Below are positions 44,140 to 52,850 of a stretch of 64,000 bases of DNA, one piece after another. The notes below the pieces were generated by a model. It saw only the letters and a program-made list of their open reading frames with translations. It did no database searches and had not been told where the DNA came from. This stretch comes from Caulobacter segnis (GTDB lineage Bacteria > Pseudomonadota > Alphaproteobacteria > Caulobacterales > Caulobacteraceae). A program made the position numbers and the translations under genes. The stretch covers positions 4,340,001-4,404,000 of the forward strand of contig NZ_CP082923.1 in the NCBI RefSeq assembly GCF_019931575.1, in the 5' to 3' direction. Each line of letters starts with the position of its first letter. Positions within the stretch are counted from its first letter, which is position 1.

Positions 44140-44193
44140 GGGGCCGTCAGGGGAACGCGTCTGGAGGTGGTTGATCACAACCCCCTTTCGGAA
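44140..44193 (+). promoter_or_regulatory. Conserved leader of the second urcA gene
   Basis: The counterpart of 43563-43613, starting 62 nt before its ATG: GGGGCCGTCAG, GGAACGCG, GGAGG, then a GGTTG-ATCA-CAACC hairpin followed by CCCTTT. Confidence 0.55.
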
Positions 44194-44201
44194 CTTTCGA
44201 G

Positions 44202-44501
44202 ATGATCCGCTCCATCGTTCTGGCCGCCTCGGCCATCGTCCTCGCCGCCGCCGCTCCCGCCTCGGCCGCTGAAATGCGCGTCAAGCTGGCCGGCAAGTCG
44301 GCCGCCGAAGTCCGCGCCGAAATCGTCAAGGCCGCCTCGACCGTGTGCTGGCAAGACGTGCGCGGCGAAGCCCTCGCCGGCTACCTGTACCCGGCCTGCA
44401 TCCGCGCCTCGGTCAACGACGCCGTGGCCAAGATCAACAACCCGGCCCTGACCGCCTACAATGCGGCCAACCCGTCGTCGGGCGCTGTCGTCGCCCGCTA
44501 G
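44202..44501 (+). CDS. UrcA family protein (second copy)
   Basis: 99 residues with signal peptide MIRSIVLAASAIVLAAAAPASA-AE and a mature domain with two Cys (STVCWQDV and YPACIRASVNDAV) at the same spacing as in the first copy. The shared frame is A-E-(V/I)-V-(T/K)-x-A-x3-C and (C)-(V/I)-R-x3-(R/N)-DAV. It is a tandem paralogue rather than a recent duplicate, since the mature parts differ at most positions while the leader is far better conserved. It has its own terminator. Confidence 0.85.
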   Translation: MIRSIVLAASAIVLAAAAPASAAEMRVKLAGKSAAEVRAEIVKAASTVCWQDVRGEALAGYLYPACIRASVNDAVAKINNPALTAYNAANPSSGAVVAR

Positions 44502-44544
44502 GCGACGCCACAGTTTAGTACCCGCGTACCAGTACCCAGCGTTC

Positions 44545-44576
44545 AAACCCGCCGCGGCTCCGCCACGGCGGGTTTT
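44545..44576 (+). terminator. Terminator after the second urcA gene
   Basis: AAACCCGCCG (44545-44554) pairs with CGGCGGGTTT (44566-44575), followed by T. Confidence 0.88.
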
Positions 44577-44640
44577 GCTTTGCCTGTCGCCGGCTTTGGC
44601 CTTTCATGAGCGGACCTGCCAGGATGGAGGATCCCCGCGC

Positions 44641-45042
44641 ATGCCCTTCGATCGCCGCGCCCTGCTCTCTGGAGGCCTGGCGGCCGGCGTCGGCGCCAAC
44701 GCCGCTATGGCCGCCCCTGGAGGCCCGGACGCGCCTTCCCTGGTCCACCACGTCTTCTTCTGGCTGAAGTCCCCGGGCTCCAGGACCGATCGCGACCAGC
44801 TGATCGCCGGCCTGAACGCTCTCCGGGGCGTCGAGGTGGTCCAGCAGTTGCACATCGGCGTTCCGGCCTCGACCGAGAAGCGCGACGTCGTGGACAACAG
44901 CTACGACGTCTCGGAGCTGATGGTCTTCAAGAGCGTCGAGGATCAGAAGCTCTATCAGGATCATCCGCTGCATCTGAAGTTCGTGAAGGACTGCGCGCAC
45001 CTCTGGGCGAAGGTCGTCGTCTACGACGCCATCACGGCCTGA
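44641..45042 (+). CDS. Exported Dabb-domain protein
   Basis: 133 residues. The N-terminus MPFDRRALLSGGLAAGVGANAAMA has a twin-arginine (RR-ALL) signal-like sequence, so Tat export is likely. The mature part is a stress-responsive dimeric alpha/beta-barrel (Dabb) domain: SLVHHVFFWLKSPGS, GLNALRGVEVV, YDVSELMVFKSVEDQKLYQ and the closing HPLHLKFVKDC. Dabb proteins are small dimers of varied or unknown function. GGATGGAGG lies upstream of the ATG. Upstream frame extension to 44461 crosses the urcA terminator and is rejected. Followed by a bidirectional terminator facing rpmB. Confidence 0.86.
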   Translation: MPFDRRALLSGGLAAGVGANAAMAAPGGPDAPSLVHHVFFWLKSPGSRTDRDQLIAGLNALRGVEVVQQLHIGVPASTEKRDVVDNSYDVSELMVFKSVEDQKLYQDHPLHLKFVKDCAHLWAKVVVYDAITA

Positions 45043-45085
45043 GGCGCGACCACGCCGACGCGCGAGATCCAACGCGAGCACGACG

Positions 45086-45120
45086 AAAAGCCCGCCGGGC
45101 GCGAACCCGGCGGGCTTTTT
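45086..45120. terminator. Bidirectional terminator between the Dabb gene and rpmB
   Basis: AAAAGCCCGCCGGG (45086-45099) pairs perfectly with CCCGGCGGGCTTTT (45106-45119); an A run on one side and T run on the other serve both strands. Confidence 0.93.
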
Positions 45121-45177
45121 GTCACTCTTGAGCTCAGACCGCCGCCTTTCGGCGGCTAAGGCCCGGAGCCGTCAGCC

Positions 45178-45477
45178 TTAGGCGGCTTGAGCGGTCGCCT
45201 TGGCCTTGGCCTTGACCTGAGCCTTGATCTTCAGGGCGCGCGGCGACAGCTGCTCGTCCTTGGCGCCCAGCAGGAACACGTCCAGGCCGCCCTTGAAGTC
45301 GAGCGTGCGCAGGGCCGCGTTGCTGATGCGCAGCTTGAAGCTCTGGCCCAGCGACTCCGACTGGAGCGTGGCGGGCGACAGGGCCGGCAGGAAGCGGCGC
45401 TTGGTCTTGATGTTCGAGTGGCTCACATTGTGGCCGACCATCGGACCGATACCGGTAAGTTCGCAACGGCGCGACAT
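45178..45477 (-). CDS. rpmB: 50S ribosomal protein L28
   Basis: 99 residues. The N-terminus MSRRCELTGIGPMVGHNVSHSN and the following KTKRRFLPALSP are the L28 signature, and ISNAALRTLDFKGGLDVFLL closes the conserved core. The C-terminus is an Ala/Lys-rich tail (KIKAQVKAKAKATAQAA), longer than in E. coli (78 residues) but common in alphaproteobacteria. Monocistronic, convergent with the Dabb gene, and divergent from the DUF3617 gene with 266 bp between. Confidence 0.97.
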   Translation of the reverse strand: MSRRCELTGIGPMVGHNVSHSNIKTKRRFLPALSPATLQSESLGQSFKLRISNAALRTLDFKGGLDVFLLGAKDEQLSPRALKIKAQVKAKAKATAQAA

Positions 45478-45743
45478 GGTGGTTACCTTGGCTTGGGCGA
45501 AGCCGCGCCCTCTTATGAGGAGAGCCAGGCCCGCTAAGATATGAATTCGGACACACGGTTGGGCCAGGCCGACCGCGCGAGAGCGGGCGATATAGGCGAA
45601 GGGTCACCCTTGAGTCAAGGCTGGTCTGGCTCGTTCCGCCAAAGGTCTCTCGCATTCGCGAAGGAACCCGACGCCTCACCCTCGCCTTCAAGCACGGTTC
45701 ATCTGGCGCTCTATATATGGGCCGCATGAAGGAGACCCGCCGT

Positions 45744-46223
45744 ATGCGTTCGACCGCCCTCGCCGCTTCCGTCCCATTCCTGATTCTTGGGGCCATCACG
45801 ATCGGAGGGGTCGCCCTGGCCCAGCCCGTGGTCCGCGCGGCCGCCGCTCACGCCCCGGCCAAGGCGACGATTCTCCCTGGCCAGTGGGAGTACGACTACA
45901 AGATCGGCGTCATCCCGGTCAGCAACGAGACCAAGTGCCTGAAGCCCGCCGACGCCGAGCAGTTCTCGCGCGGCATCTGCACCAAGCGCTATCGCTGCGA
46001 CTACACGACCAATGTCGTCCGCGACGGCAAGATCCAGCTGAAGGGCACCTGGACCGACAAGAAGGACCGCGTCTCGCCGGTCACCGCCGACGGGACCTAT
46101 TCGCCCGAGGCCTTCAAGATGAACATCCACATCAAGACCATCAGCGGCATGCCCCTGGCCGGCAGCCTGACGGCCAAGCGCCTCTCGGCCGAGTGCCCGT
46201 CCGATGAAACAGCCGCGAAATAG
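45744..46223 (+). CDS. DUF3617 exported protein
   Basis: 159 residues: signal helix STALAASVPFLILGAITIGGVALAQ, then a DUF3617 domain with LPGQWEYDYKIGVIPVSNETKCLKP, the paired Cys motifs around GICTKRYRCDYT, and a beta-rich end MNIHIKTISGMPLAGSLTAKRLSAEC. The family is periplasmic, probably beta-barrel or lipocalin-like, and uncharacterised. I choose the ATG at 45744 because GGAG lies 9 nt upstream; in-frame ATGs at 45717 and 45726 would place that site inside the gene. Confidence 0.82.
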   Translation: MRSTALAASVPFLILGAITIGGVALAQPVVRAAAAHAPAKATILPGQWEYDYKIGVIPVSNETKCLKPADAEQFSRGICTKRYRCDYTTNVVRDGKIQLKGTWTDKKDRVSPVTADGTYSPEAFKMNIHIKTISGMPLAGSLTAKRLSAECPSDETAAK

Positions 46224-46573
46224 GCGACCGCCGGACGGCGTCGGTGAAACCGATTTGTGGTTAATCCGGTTTAAGCTACAATAGCTTGTAGGGAACAAAC
46301 ACTGAATCGGAGAACGTCGCCGATTCGGTCATGATTCGTTTCGCCCCTGTTCGGAGAACCGTTAGCGCGCGTTAAGAGGCGTGGGCGGACGAACTTAGAG
46401 GGTGCGAATTCACCCGTGCTTCCCCCAGACACTTCTGGCTCTCTTGGCGAGGATATATCGTCAAGGGCAGTTGCCGACGTAGTCACCGACAACGGCAATT
46501 CGCAACCAAGCAACCCAAGATTGACGGCGCAGTCTACGCCGGTAAATCTCCTCAGAATGTCTGGGGGTGTTCC
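46224..46573. other. Gene-free, relatively AT-rich gap with small hairpins
   Basis: No credible gene in 350 bp. It contains a perfect CTACAA-TAGC-TTGTAG hairpin (46276-46291), a GAATCGG/CCGATTC stem (46304-46326) and a TTGCCG/CGGCAA pair around 46472-46501. GC content is lower than in most gaps here. None of the hairpins has a T tract, so they are not clear terminators. Confidence 0.5.
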
Positions 46574-47695
46574 TTGAAGGTGTGCCTGCTCGCAGCTTGG
46601 CTGCTGATCTCGGCTCTGCACGGGCGCGCCCTGGCCGAACCATCGTCCCTGGCCATCAAGGCGGAGGAGCCAGTCGTCATTAGCGGCGCCACCAGCCTGA
46701 CAGTCCATTCCGCGATCGTGGGTCGAGATTTCGTCGTCGAGGTCACGGCGCCGCGAACGCCTCCGATCCTGCCGGGGCAAACCGCGCCAGTCATCTACGT
46801 CCTGGATGGGGGTTACGACCTGGCGGGTCCGGCCGGATGGCTCCTGGGCGCCGCGGGCACGATGGCGCCGGCCTACATCGTCACCGTGGGCTATCCTGCG
46901 GGAGCTTCGGCCCGTGGAGTCGACCTCTTGTCTGGCCCCGCGACCAGCCCCGATGGCATGGTCGCGAAAGGCGGCGGCGCGGACGCCTTCCGCCGCTTCC
47001 TCGTCGAGGAGCTGAAACCGTTTATGGAAGCACGCTACCCGGTGGATGGTGAGCGGTCAGCACTGTTCGGCCATTCATTGTCGGGCGTCTTCGCGGCCAA
47101 TGTCCTTGCCGGCCATCCTTCGGACTTCGTCAGCTACCTGATCGCCAGCCCATCGGTATGGGCCGATCCCGGTATCGTCGAACGGCTGCGCACCGTTCAG
47201 ATCAAGGCTCCGCCGCGCCGCGTCTTCTTGGGTTACGGCGCGAACGAAGAGCCCTACATGATCGACGGCGCGCGTCAGGTCGCCCAGGCGCTCAGCGGGG
47301 TCGACGGCATTGTCCTCCGGACCGAGGCATTCGAGGGCGAGCAGCACATCTCATACTACCCGGCGCTTCCGAACGCCGCCTTCCCGTTCCTTCTCCCTCG
47401 CGACAACCTCATGCGCCGCCCGGATCCCGTTGAACTTCCAGCGGGACAGTTCAAGCGCTACCTGGGCGTCTACGAACTGACCGATCACCGGCGCATATCG
47501 ATTACCCAGGACGAGAATGGCCTCGTCTTCAAGGTGGAGGGACGCGACGAAGCCGGCCTGCTGGCCGAGGCCGTGGACCGGTTCTTCATCCGGGGCGTGG
47601 ACGCCAGCGTCGTGTTCGACTCTGACGGTAGCGAGGCCAAGGAGATGAGGATCAGCGTGAATGGCGCGACGGCCCGGGCCGTGCGCGCGCAATAA
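46574..47695 (+). CDS. Exported alpha/beta-hydrolase of the esterase D/Fes type
   Basis: 373 residues. The signal peptide KVCLLAAWLLISALHGRALA is followed by a Fes/IroE-like esterase domain: VIYVLDGGYDLAG, VTVGYPAG, RRFLVEELKPFMEARYPVDGERSALFGHSLSG with the nucleophile Ser in GHSLSG, LIASPSVWADP, and a His in GEQHISYYP that completes the triad. A separate C-terminal beta domain (about 285-373) follows. The start is TTG at 46574 with GGGGGTG upstream; a GTG six bases on is the alternative. Codon use is looser than in neighbouring genes (more A/T-ending codons) and the upstream gap is AT-richer, which may point to acquisition. Substrate unknown; siderophore or peptide ester are family possibilities. 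Confidence 0.82.
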   Translation: MKVCLLAAWLLISALHGRALAEPSSLAIKAEEPVVISGATSLTVHSAIVGRDFVVEVTAPRTPPILPGQTAPVIYVLDGGYDLAGPAGWLLGAAGTMAPAYIVTVGYPAGASARGVDLLSGPATSPDGMVAKGGGADAFRRFLVEELKPFMEARYPVDGERSALFGHSLSGVFAANVLAGHPSDFVSYLIASPSVWADPGIVERLRTVQIKAPPRRVFLGYGANEEPYMIDGARQVAQALSGVDGIVLRTEAFEGEQHISYYPALPNAAFPFLLPRDNLMRRPDPVELPAGQFKRYLGVYELTDHRRISITQDENGLVFKVEGRDEAGLLAEAVDRFFIRGVDASVVFDSDGSEAKEMRISVNGATARAVRAQ

Positions 47696-47716
47696 GCATT
47701 GGGACCAGCGCGCGAC

Positions 47717-48292
47717 CTAGCCTCCGCGCGGCGGCGCGACCGAGAACTCCAGGTCGAACAGCGTCGGGACCGCGCTGGTCTTGGCCTTCTCGAGGGTCAG
47801 CAGGCGGGCCTTGGTCTCGCCGCCGCCGGGGGCCGAGAAGCCGCCCATGCTTCCGGACGAGCCCAGCACGCGGTGGCAGGGCACCACGATCGGCCAGGGG
47901 TTCTCGCCCAGGGCCTTGCCCACGGCCCGCGCCGCGCCCGGCTCGCCCATGGCCTTGGCCACCTCGCCATAGGTCGAGGTGTCGCCCGGCGTGATGGCCC
48001 GAGCGATCGCGTAGACCCGCAGGTTGAAGGGCGGCTGGCCGTCCAGATCCAGCGCGATGTCCGAGAGGTCGTCGCGCCCGCCGGCCAGCAGGTCGCGGAT
48101 GCGGTCGATGATCCGCTCGATCTCCAAGGGCGGTTCGGCCTCGGCCGCCTCGGGGAAACGCCGCCGCAGCCGCGCCCAGGCCGCGCCTGGCGAGCTCTCC
48201 GGAAGTTGCACGCCGATCAGGCCGCGTTCGCCCCAGGCGAGGCCGCAGCGCCCGATCACGGTGTCGAAAAGGGTGAAACCCTGGGCGGACAT
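47717..48292 (-). CDS. Methylated-DNA--protein-cysteine methyltransferase (third copy)
   Basis: 191 residues. The catalytic domain has FNLRVYAIARAITPGDTSTYGEVAKAMG, the Arg finger region GAARAVGKALGENPWPIVV and the acceptor motif PCHRV, then GSMGGFSAPGGGETKARLL. Compared with the Ogt at 33518-34036 the N-terminal subdomain differs (FTLFDTVIGRCGLAWGERGL), and after the core there is an extra C-terminal tail (TSAVPTLFDLEF). It is convergent with the esterase gene. It is the third member of this repair family in 35 kb. Confidence 0.9.
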   Translation of the reverse strand: MSAQGFTLFDTVIGRCGLAWGERGLIGVQLPESSPGAAWARLRRRFPEAAEAEPPLEIERIIDRIRDLLAGGRDDLSDIALDLDGQPPFNLRVYAIARAITPGDTSTYGEVAKAMGEPGAARAVGKALGENPWPIVVPCHRVLGSSGSMGGFSAPGGGETKARLLTLEKAKTSAVPTLFDLEFSVAPPRGG

Positions 48293-48373
48293 GCGGGAAA
48301 ACTAGCAGGCCTGTTGCGACTTGGGAGGGGTGGCCCTTACGATTTCCGGAACTTGCTCACTTCGGAGGCCGCC

Positions 48374-50020
48374 TTGCGCCGGACCCTGCTCGCCGCCCTG
48401 CTGGCCGCCACCTCTTTCGCCGGGACGCCCCTTTCGAAAGCGCGGGCCGCCGACCTGCTGATCCACGGCGGCCCGATCCATACCGGCGTCGACGCCGCCC
48501 CGACCGCCGAGGCGGTGCTGATCCGCGACGACAGGATCCTGTTCGTCGGCCCGCTGGCTTCGGCGAAAGCCAAGGCGGCCAAGGATGTCCGCGACCTCGA
48601 CCTGAAGGGCGCGGCGGCCTATCCGGGCTTCGTCGACGCCCACGCCCACCTGACAGGCGTCGGCCTGCGCGAGCTGACCCTGAACCTCGACCAGGTGAAG
48701 TCGGTCGCCGAACTGATCGCCACCGTGAAGGCCTACGCCGCCGCCCATCCCGAGGGCGCGATCTACGGCCGGGGCTGGATCGAGACCCACTGGCCCGAGA
48801 AGCGCTTCCCGACCAAGGCCGACCTGGACGCCGCCGCGCCGGGCCGCATCGTCGTGCTGGGCCGTTCGGACGGCCATGCCAGCGTCGTCTCCAGCGCCGC
48901 CCTGGCCAAGGCCGGGATCACCGCCGCCACCGCCGCCCCGGCCGGCGGCCAGATCCTGAAGGGCGCCGACGGCCAGCCAGACGGCATGCTGATCGACCGC
49001 GCCCAGGCGCTGGTGAAGGACGTCATCCCGCCGCCCGGTGAAGCCCTGAAGCGGGAGGCTCTGCGCAAGGCCGGCGCGCTCTACGCCTCGCGCGGCTGGA
49101 CGGGCCTCGACAACATGAGCGTCATGGCCGACGACCTGGCCCTGCTGCGCGACGAGGCCGCCAAGGGCGCTTTCCGCATCCGGGTCGACAACTACATGGA
49201 CCCCAGCGGCGCGGCCGAGGTGCTGGCCAAGGGCCCCGCGACCGACGCCACCGGCCTGATCCGGACGCGCGGGATCAAGCTCTACATGGACGGCGCCCTG
49301 GGCTCGCGCGGCGCGGCCCTGCTGGAGCCCTACAGCGACGCCGAGGGGCTGGGCCTGCAGCTGACCGAGCGCGACCAGGGCCTGGCGCTGATGAAGCGGG
49401 CCAAGGCGGCCGGCGCCCAGGTGGCCATGCACGCCATCGGTGACCGCGGCAACCGCATGACCCTCGACTGGTTCCAGGAAGCGCTCGCGGGCGACACGAC
49501 CGCCCGCTGGCGTATCGAGCACGCCCAGATCGTCGCCGACACCGACGTGCCGCGCTTCGCCAAGCTGGGCGTCATCGCCTCGATGCAGCCCAGCCATGCG
49601 ATCGGCGACCTCTATTTCGCTCCGGCGCGCCTCGGCAAGGACCGCCTGCACGAGGGCTATCGCTGGAAGGACTTCCTGACCGCCGGCGTCGTGGTGGCCG
49701 CCGGGTCGGACGCCCCGGTCGAGGTCGGCGACCCGCGCATCGAGTTCTACGCCGCCGTCCATCGCCACGGGCTGGACGGCTTCGCCAACGCCGACTGGCA
49801 TCTGGAGGAGGCGGTCACCCGCGCCGAGGCCCTCAAGATGCTGACCCTGGCGCCCGCCTACGCCGTGTTCCGCGAGACGGAGCTGGGCACGCTGGAGGCC
49901 GGCAAGAAGGCCGACGTGACCGCCTTCGACAAGGACCTGATGGTCGTGGCGCCGAAGGAGATCCTGACGGCTAAGACGGTGCTGACGATCGTCGACGGCA
50001 AGGTGGTGTTCGAGAACTAA
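48374..50020 (+). CDS. Exported amidohydrolase (YtcJ-like)
   Basis: 548-residue metal-dependent hydrolase. The TTG start is well supported: GGAGG lies 5 nt upstream. The signal peptide RRTLLAALLAATSFAGTPLSKARA leads into ADLLIHGGPIHTG, the composite domain strand. The first metal motif is FVDAHAHLTGVG. Further metal ligands fall in AMHAIGDRGN and RIEHAQIVAD, and in AAGSDAPVEVGDPR. The end ADVTAFDKDLMVV returns to the composite domain. Family members hydrolyse amides or imines, and the physiological substrate is unknown. Divergent from the methyltransferase gene, with an 81-bp gap. Confidence 0.88.
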   Translation: MRRTLLAALLAATSFAGTPLSKARAADLLIHGGPIHTGVDAAPTAEAVLIRDDRILFVGPLASAKAKAAKDVRDLDLKGAAAYPGFVDAHAHLTGVGLRELTLNLDQVKSVAELIATVKAYAAAHPEGAIYGRGWIETHWPEKRFPTKADLDAAAPGRIVVLGRSDGHASVVSSAALAKAGITAATAAPAGGQILKGADGQPDGMLIDRAQALVKDVIPPPGEALKREALRKAGALYASRGWTGLDNMSVMADDLALLRDEAAKGAFRIRVDNYMDPSGAAEVLAKGPATDATGLIRTRGIKLYMDGALGSRGAALLEPYSDAEGLGLQLTERDQGLALMKRAKAAGAQVAMHAIGDRGNRMTLDWFQEALAGDTTARWRIEHAQIVADTDVPRFAKLGVIASMQPSHAIGDLYFAPARLGKDRLHEGYRWKDFLTAGVVVAAGSDAPVEVGDPRIEFYAAVHRHGLDGFANADWHLEEAVTRAEALKMLTLAPAYAVFRETELGTLEAGKKADVTAFDKDLMVVAPKEILTAKTVLTIVDGKVVFEN

Positions 50021-50036
50021 GGCTCAGGGAGATCCC

Positions 50037-50243
50037 ATGTACGACGACCAGCTTCTGGATCGCGATCCGCAGACGGCCCTCGCCGAGTTCAAGGCCGGAC
50101 CGTTCAGCGGCCGCGCCGAGGTGCGCGTCACCCCAGTCGGCATCCTGGCCATCGGCGCGCTGATGACCGGAGTGCTGCTGTCGACGGCGCTCGTCGTCTG
50201 GGCGTCGACCTCGGTGGGCAGGGCGCGCGCATCGCGGCGTTGA
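50037..50243 (+). CDS. Small single-helix membrane protein
   Basis: 68 residues: a polar N-terminal half (MYDDQLLDRDPQTALAEFKAGPFSGRAEVR), one transmembrane helix (VGILAIGALMTGVLLSTALVVWA) and a short basic tail (GRARASRR). CAGGGAGA precedes the ATG at good distance. It starts 16 bp after the amidohydrolase stop, so it may be cotranscribed. No family recognised. Confidence 0.62.
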   Translation: MYDDQLLDRDPQTALAEFKAGPFSGRAEVRVTPVGILAIGALMTGVLLSTALVVWASTSVGRARASRR

Positions 50244-50288
50244 AGCCGCCGCCTTGCCTCCCCTCGATTCCCGCCCCACCTTGACTCC

Positions 50289-52850
50289 ATGAGTGATCGT
50301 TCGACCGGCCTGGCGCCTTCGAAGCTGACCGCGGTCCTGGGGCCCACCAATACCGGCAAGACCCATCTGGCCGTCGAACGGATGCTGGGCCACGCCTCGG
50401 GGATGATCGGCCTGCCGCTGCGCCTGCTGGCGCGCGAGATCTACGACCGGATCGTCAAGCTGCGCGGCAAGGCCTCGGTGGCCCTGATCACCGGCGAGGA
50501 GAAGATCACCCCGCCGCGCGCGGCCTATTTCGTCTGCACGGTCGAGGCCATGCCGCTGGCCCGCGAAGTCGATTTCCTGGCCGTCGACGAGATCCAGCTG
50601 TGCGCCGATCCCGAGCGCGGGCACATCTTCACCCACCGCCTGCTGCACGCGCGCGGCAAGTTCGAGACCATGTTCCTGGGCGCGGGGACCATGGCCCCGC
50701 TGGTCCGCCGCCTGCTGCCGGACGCCGAGATCGTCGGGCGCGAGCGGTTCAGCAACCTGTCCTACGCCGGCTCCAAGAAGTTGACCCGTCTGCCGCGCCG
50801 GACGGCGATCGTCGCCTTCTCCACCGACGCGGTCTACGCCATCGCCGAGCTGATCCGCCGTCAAAGAGGGGGCGCGGCCGTGGTGATGGGGTCCTTAAGC
50901 CCCCGCACCCGCAACGCCCAGGTCGCCCTCTACCAGTCCGGTGAGGTCGACTTCCTGGTCGCCACCGACGCCATCGGCATGGGCCTGAACATGGACGTCG
51001 ACCACGTGGCCTTCGCGGGCTTGCGCAAGTTCGACGGCAAGCGGACCCGTTGGCTCTATCCGCAGGAGGTCGGCCAGATCGCCGGCCGGGCGGGCCGCTA
51101 CACCCGCGACGGCACCTTCGGCGTCACCGGCGACTGCGAGGAGATCGACGAGGACCTGGTCGAGGCCGTCGAGAACCATGCGTTCGAGCCGATCGTTGCG
51201 GCCGAGTGGCGCAACGCGCGGCTGGACTTCGGCTCGCTGCCGGGCCTGCTGCGCTCTCTGGCCGAGACACCCAAGCGCAATGGCCTGTCGCTGTCGCAAG
51301 AAGCCCTGGACGAACGGACCCTGCGGGCCCTGGCCAAGCAGGAGGACGTCGTCGCCCGCTGCAAGACCGACCGCTCGGCCCTGCTGCGGCTGTGGGACGT
51401 CTGCCAGACGCCGGACTTCCGCAAGACCACCGACGACGACCACCAGCGCATGGCGCGCACCCTGTTCGATGACCTGACCACCGGCCGCAAGCGCCTGCCC
51501 GAGGACTGGATCAACAGCCAGTACAAGGCGCTGGACCGCGTCGACGGTGAGATCGACAGCCTGGCCGCGCGGCTGTCGGGCGTGCGCACGCTCAGCTACA
51601 TCGCCAATCGTCCCGACTGGGTGGCGAACCCTGCCCACTGGCAAGGCTTGACCCGCCAGTTGGAGGATCGGATCAGCGACACCCTGCACGAGAAGCTGAT
51701 GGCCCGGTTCATTGACCGCCGCACCAGCGTGTTGATGAAGCAGCTGGGCGAACGCGAGACCCTCTATGCGGGGGTCGGCCAGGACGGCGAGGTGACAGTC
51801 GAGGGCCATGTGGTCGGCCATCTGGCGGGCGTGGCCTTCACCCCGGTCAAGGCGACCTCCGCGCTGGAGGAGAAGGCCTTGCGCAACGCCGCCCAGCGCG
51901 CGGTCGGGCCCGAGATCGCCCGCCGCCTGGGGGCCCTGGCCAGCGAGGCCGACGACGCCTTCACCCTGACGCCGGACGGCGCGATCCTGTGGCGCGGCGA
52001 GGCGGCCGGGGCCGTGCGCCGCGACCTGCCTCTGCTGTCGCCCCGCGCCCGCCTGCTGGGCGAGCTGGGCCCCGCCGCCGCGCGCGAGCGGGCCGAACGG
52101 CGGCTGGACGCCTTCCTGGCCGGCGAGGTCGATCGGCATCTGGCCCCGCTGCGCAAGCTGGAGCGGGCCCTGGGCGGCGGCGAGCTGCGCGGCCTGCCGC
52201 GCGGCGTCGCCCACCGCCTGCTGGAGGCCGGCGGGGTGCTGGACAAGGCGCCCGTCGATCCGGAACTCAAGGCCCTTAGCCAGGGCGAGCGCCGCACCCT
52301 GAAGAGCCTGGGCGTGCGGATCGGGGCGTTCAGCCTCTTCTGCCCCGGCGTGCTGCGGGCCGAGGCCATCGCCTGCGCCCGGGCCCTGAACCCGAGTGGC
52401 TGGCGTGGAGCGCTGACCACGCTGGAGCCCCTGCCCTCGCCCGCGCCATCGGCCCGCGAGCTCTCGGCCAGCGGCCTGCGGGCCGTGGCCGGCTTCACCA
52501 TGCCCGTGGAGGCGCTGGAGACCCTGGACGCTCTGCTGCGCGCCGAGCAGCGACCGGGCGGGGTGGTGCTGACCGACGCGGCGCTGGAAAAGCTGGGCTG
52601 GACCGCCAGCCAGGCCTCCGCCGTGATGCGGGCCCTGGACTACACCCCCGCCATCCGCGCCAAGCCCGACCAGCCGATCGTCTGGAAGCGTCGCGGCGCG
52701 ACCAAGCTGGAGCAGAAGCCGGTCAAGGCGCGTCCGGACTCGCCGTTCGCCGCCCTGGCCAAGCTGACCGAGCCGCCGCCGCCACGCCGAAAGAAGCCCC
52801 GCCGCCGCAAGCCAGCCGCTCAAGGGACTGGCCAGAAAGCCGCGTCATGA
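50289..52850 (+). CDS. SUV3-type ATP-dependent RNA helicase
   Basis: 853-residue superfamily 2 helicase related to mitochondrial SUV3, which unwinds RNA for the degradosome. Walker A is GPTNTGKT (residues about 18-25) and motif II is DEIQ in AVDEIQLCADPERGH. Motif III lies in FLGAGTM. The second RecA domain has VATDAIGMGLNMDVDHVAF and QIAGRAGR (motif VI). The C-terminal half is helical and ends in a very basic tail (RRKKPRRRKPAAQG). Common in alphaproteobacteria, where it is usually followed by an S4-domain gene, fdxA and cdnL. Here the S4 gene overlaps by 4 bp (ATGA). Confidence 0.92.
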   Translation: MSDRSTGLAPSKLTAVLGPTNTGKTHLAVERMLGHASGMIGLPLRLLAREIYDRIVKLRGKASVALITGEEKITPPRAAYFVCTVEAMPLAREVDFLAVDEIQLCADPERGHIFTHRLLHARGKFETMFLGAGTMAPLVRRLLPDAEIVGRERFSNLSYAGSKKLTRLPRRTAIVAFSTDAVYAIAELIRRQRGGAAVVMGSLSPRTRNAQVALYQSGEVDFLVATDAIGMGLNMDVDHVAFAGLRKFDGKRTRWLYPQEVGQIAGRAGRYTRDGTFGVTGDCEEIDEDLVEAVENHAFEPIVAAEWRNARLDFGSLPGLLRSLAETPKRNGLSLSQEALDERTLRALAKQEDVVARCKTDRSALLRLWDVCQTPDFRKTTDDDHQRMARTLFDDLTTGRKRLPEDWINSQYKALDRVDGEIDSLAARLSGVRTLSYIANRPDWVANPAHWQGLTRQLEDRISDTLHEKLMARFIDRRTSVLMKQLGERETLYAGVGQDGEVTVEGHVVGHLAGVAFTPVKATSALEEKALRNAAQRAVGPEIARRLGALASEADDAFTLTPDGAILWRGEAAGAVRRDLPLLSPRARLLGELGPAAARERAERRLDAFLAGEVDRHLAPLRKLERALGGGELRGLPRGVAHRLLEAGGVLDKAPVDPELKALSQGERRTLKSLGVRIGAFSLFCPGVLRAEAIACARALNPSGWRGALTTLEPLPSPAPSARELSASGLRAVAGFTMPVEALETLDALLRAEQRPGGVVLTDAALEKLGWTASQASAVMRALDYTPAIRAKPDQPIVWKRRGATKLEQKPVKARPDSPFAALAKLTEPPPPRRKKPRRRKPAAQGTGQKAAS

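Noticed and set aside
46261..46274. TTAA-N6-TTAA as a second CtrA site
   Set aside because: The spacer is six instead of seven bases and the second half lacks the following C.
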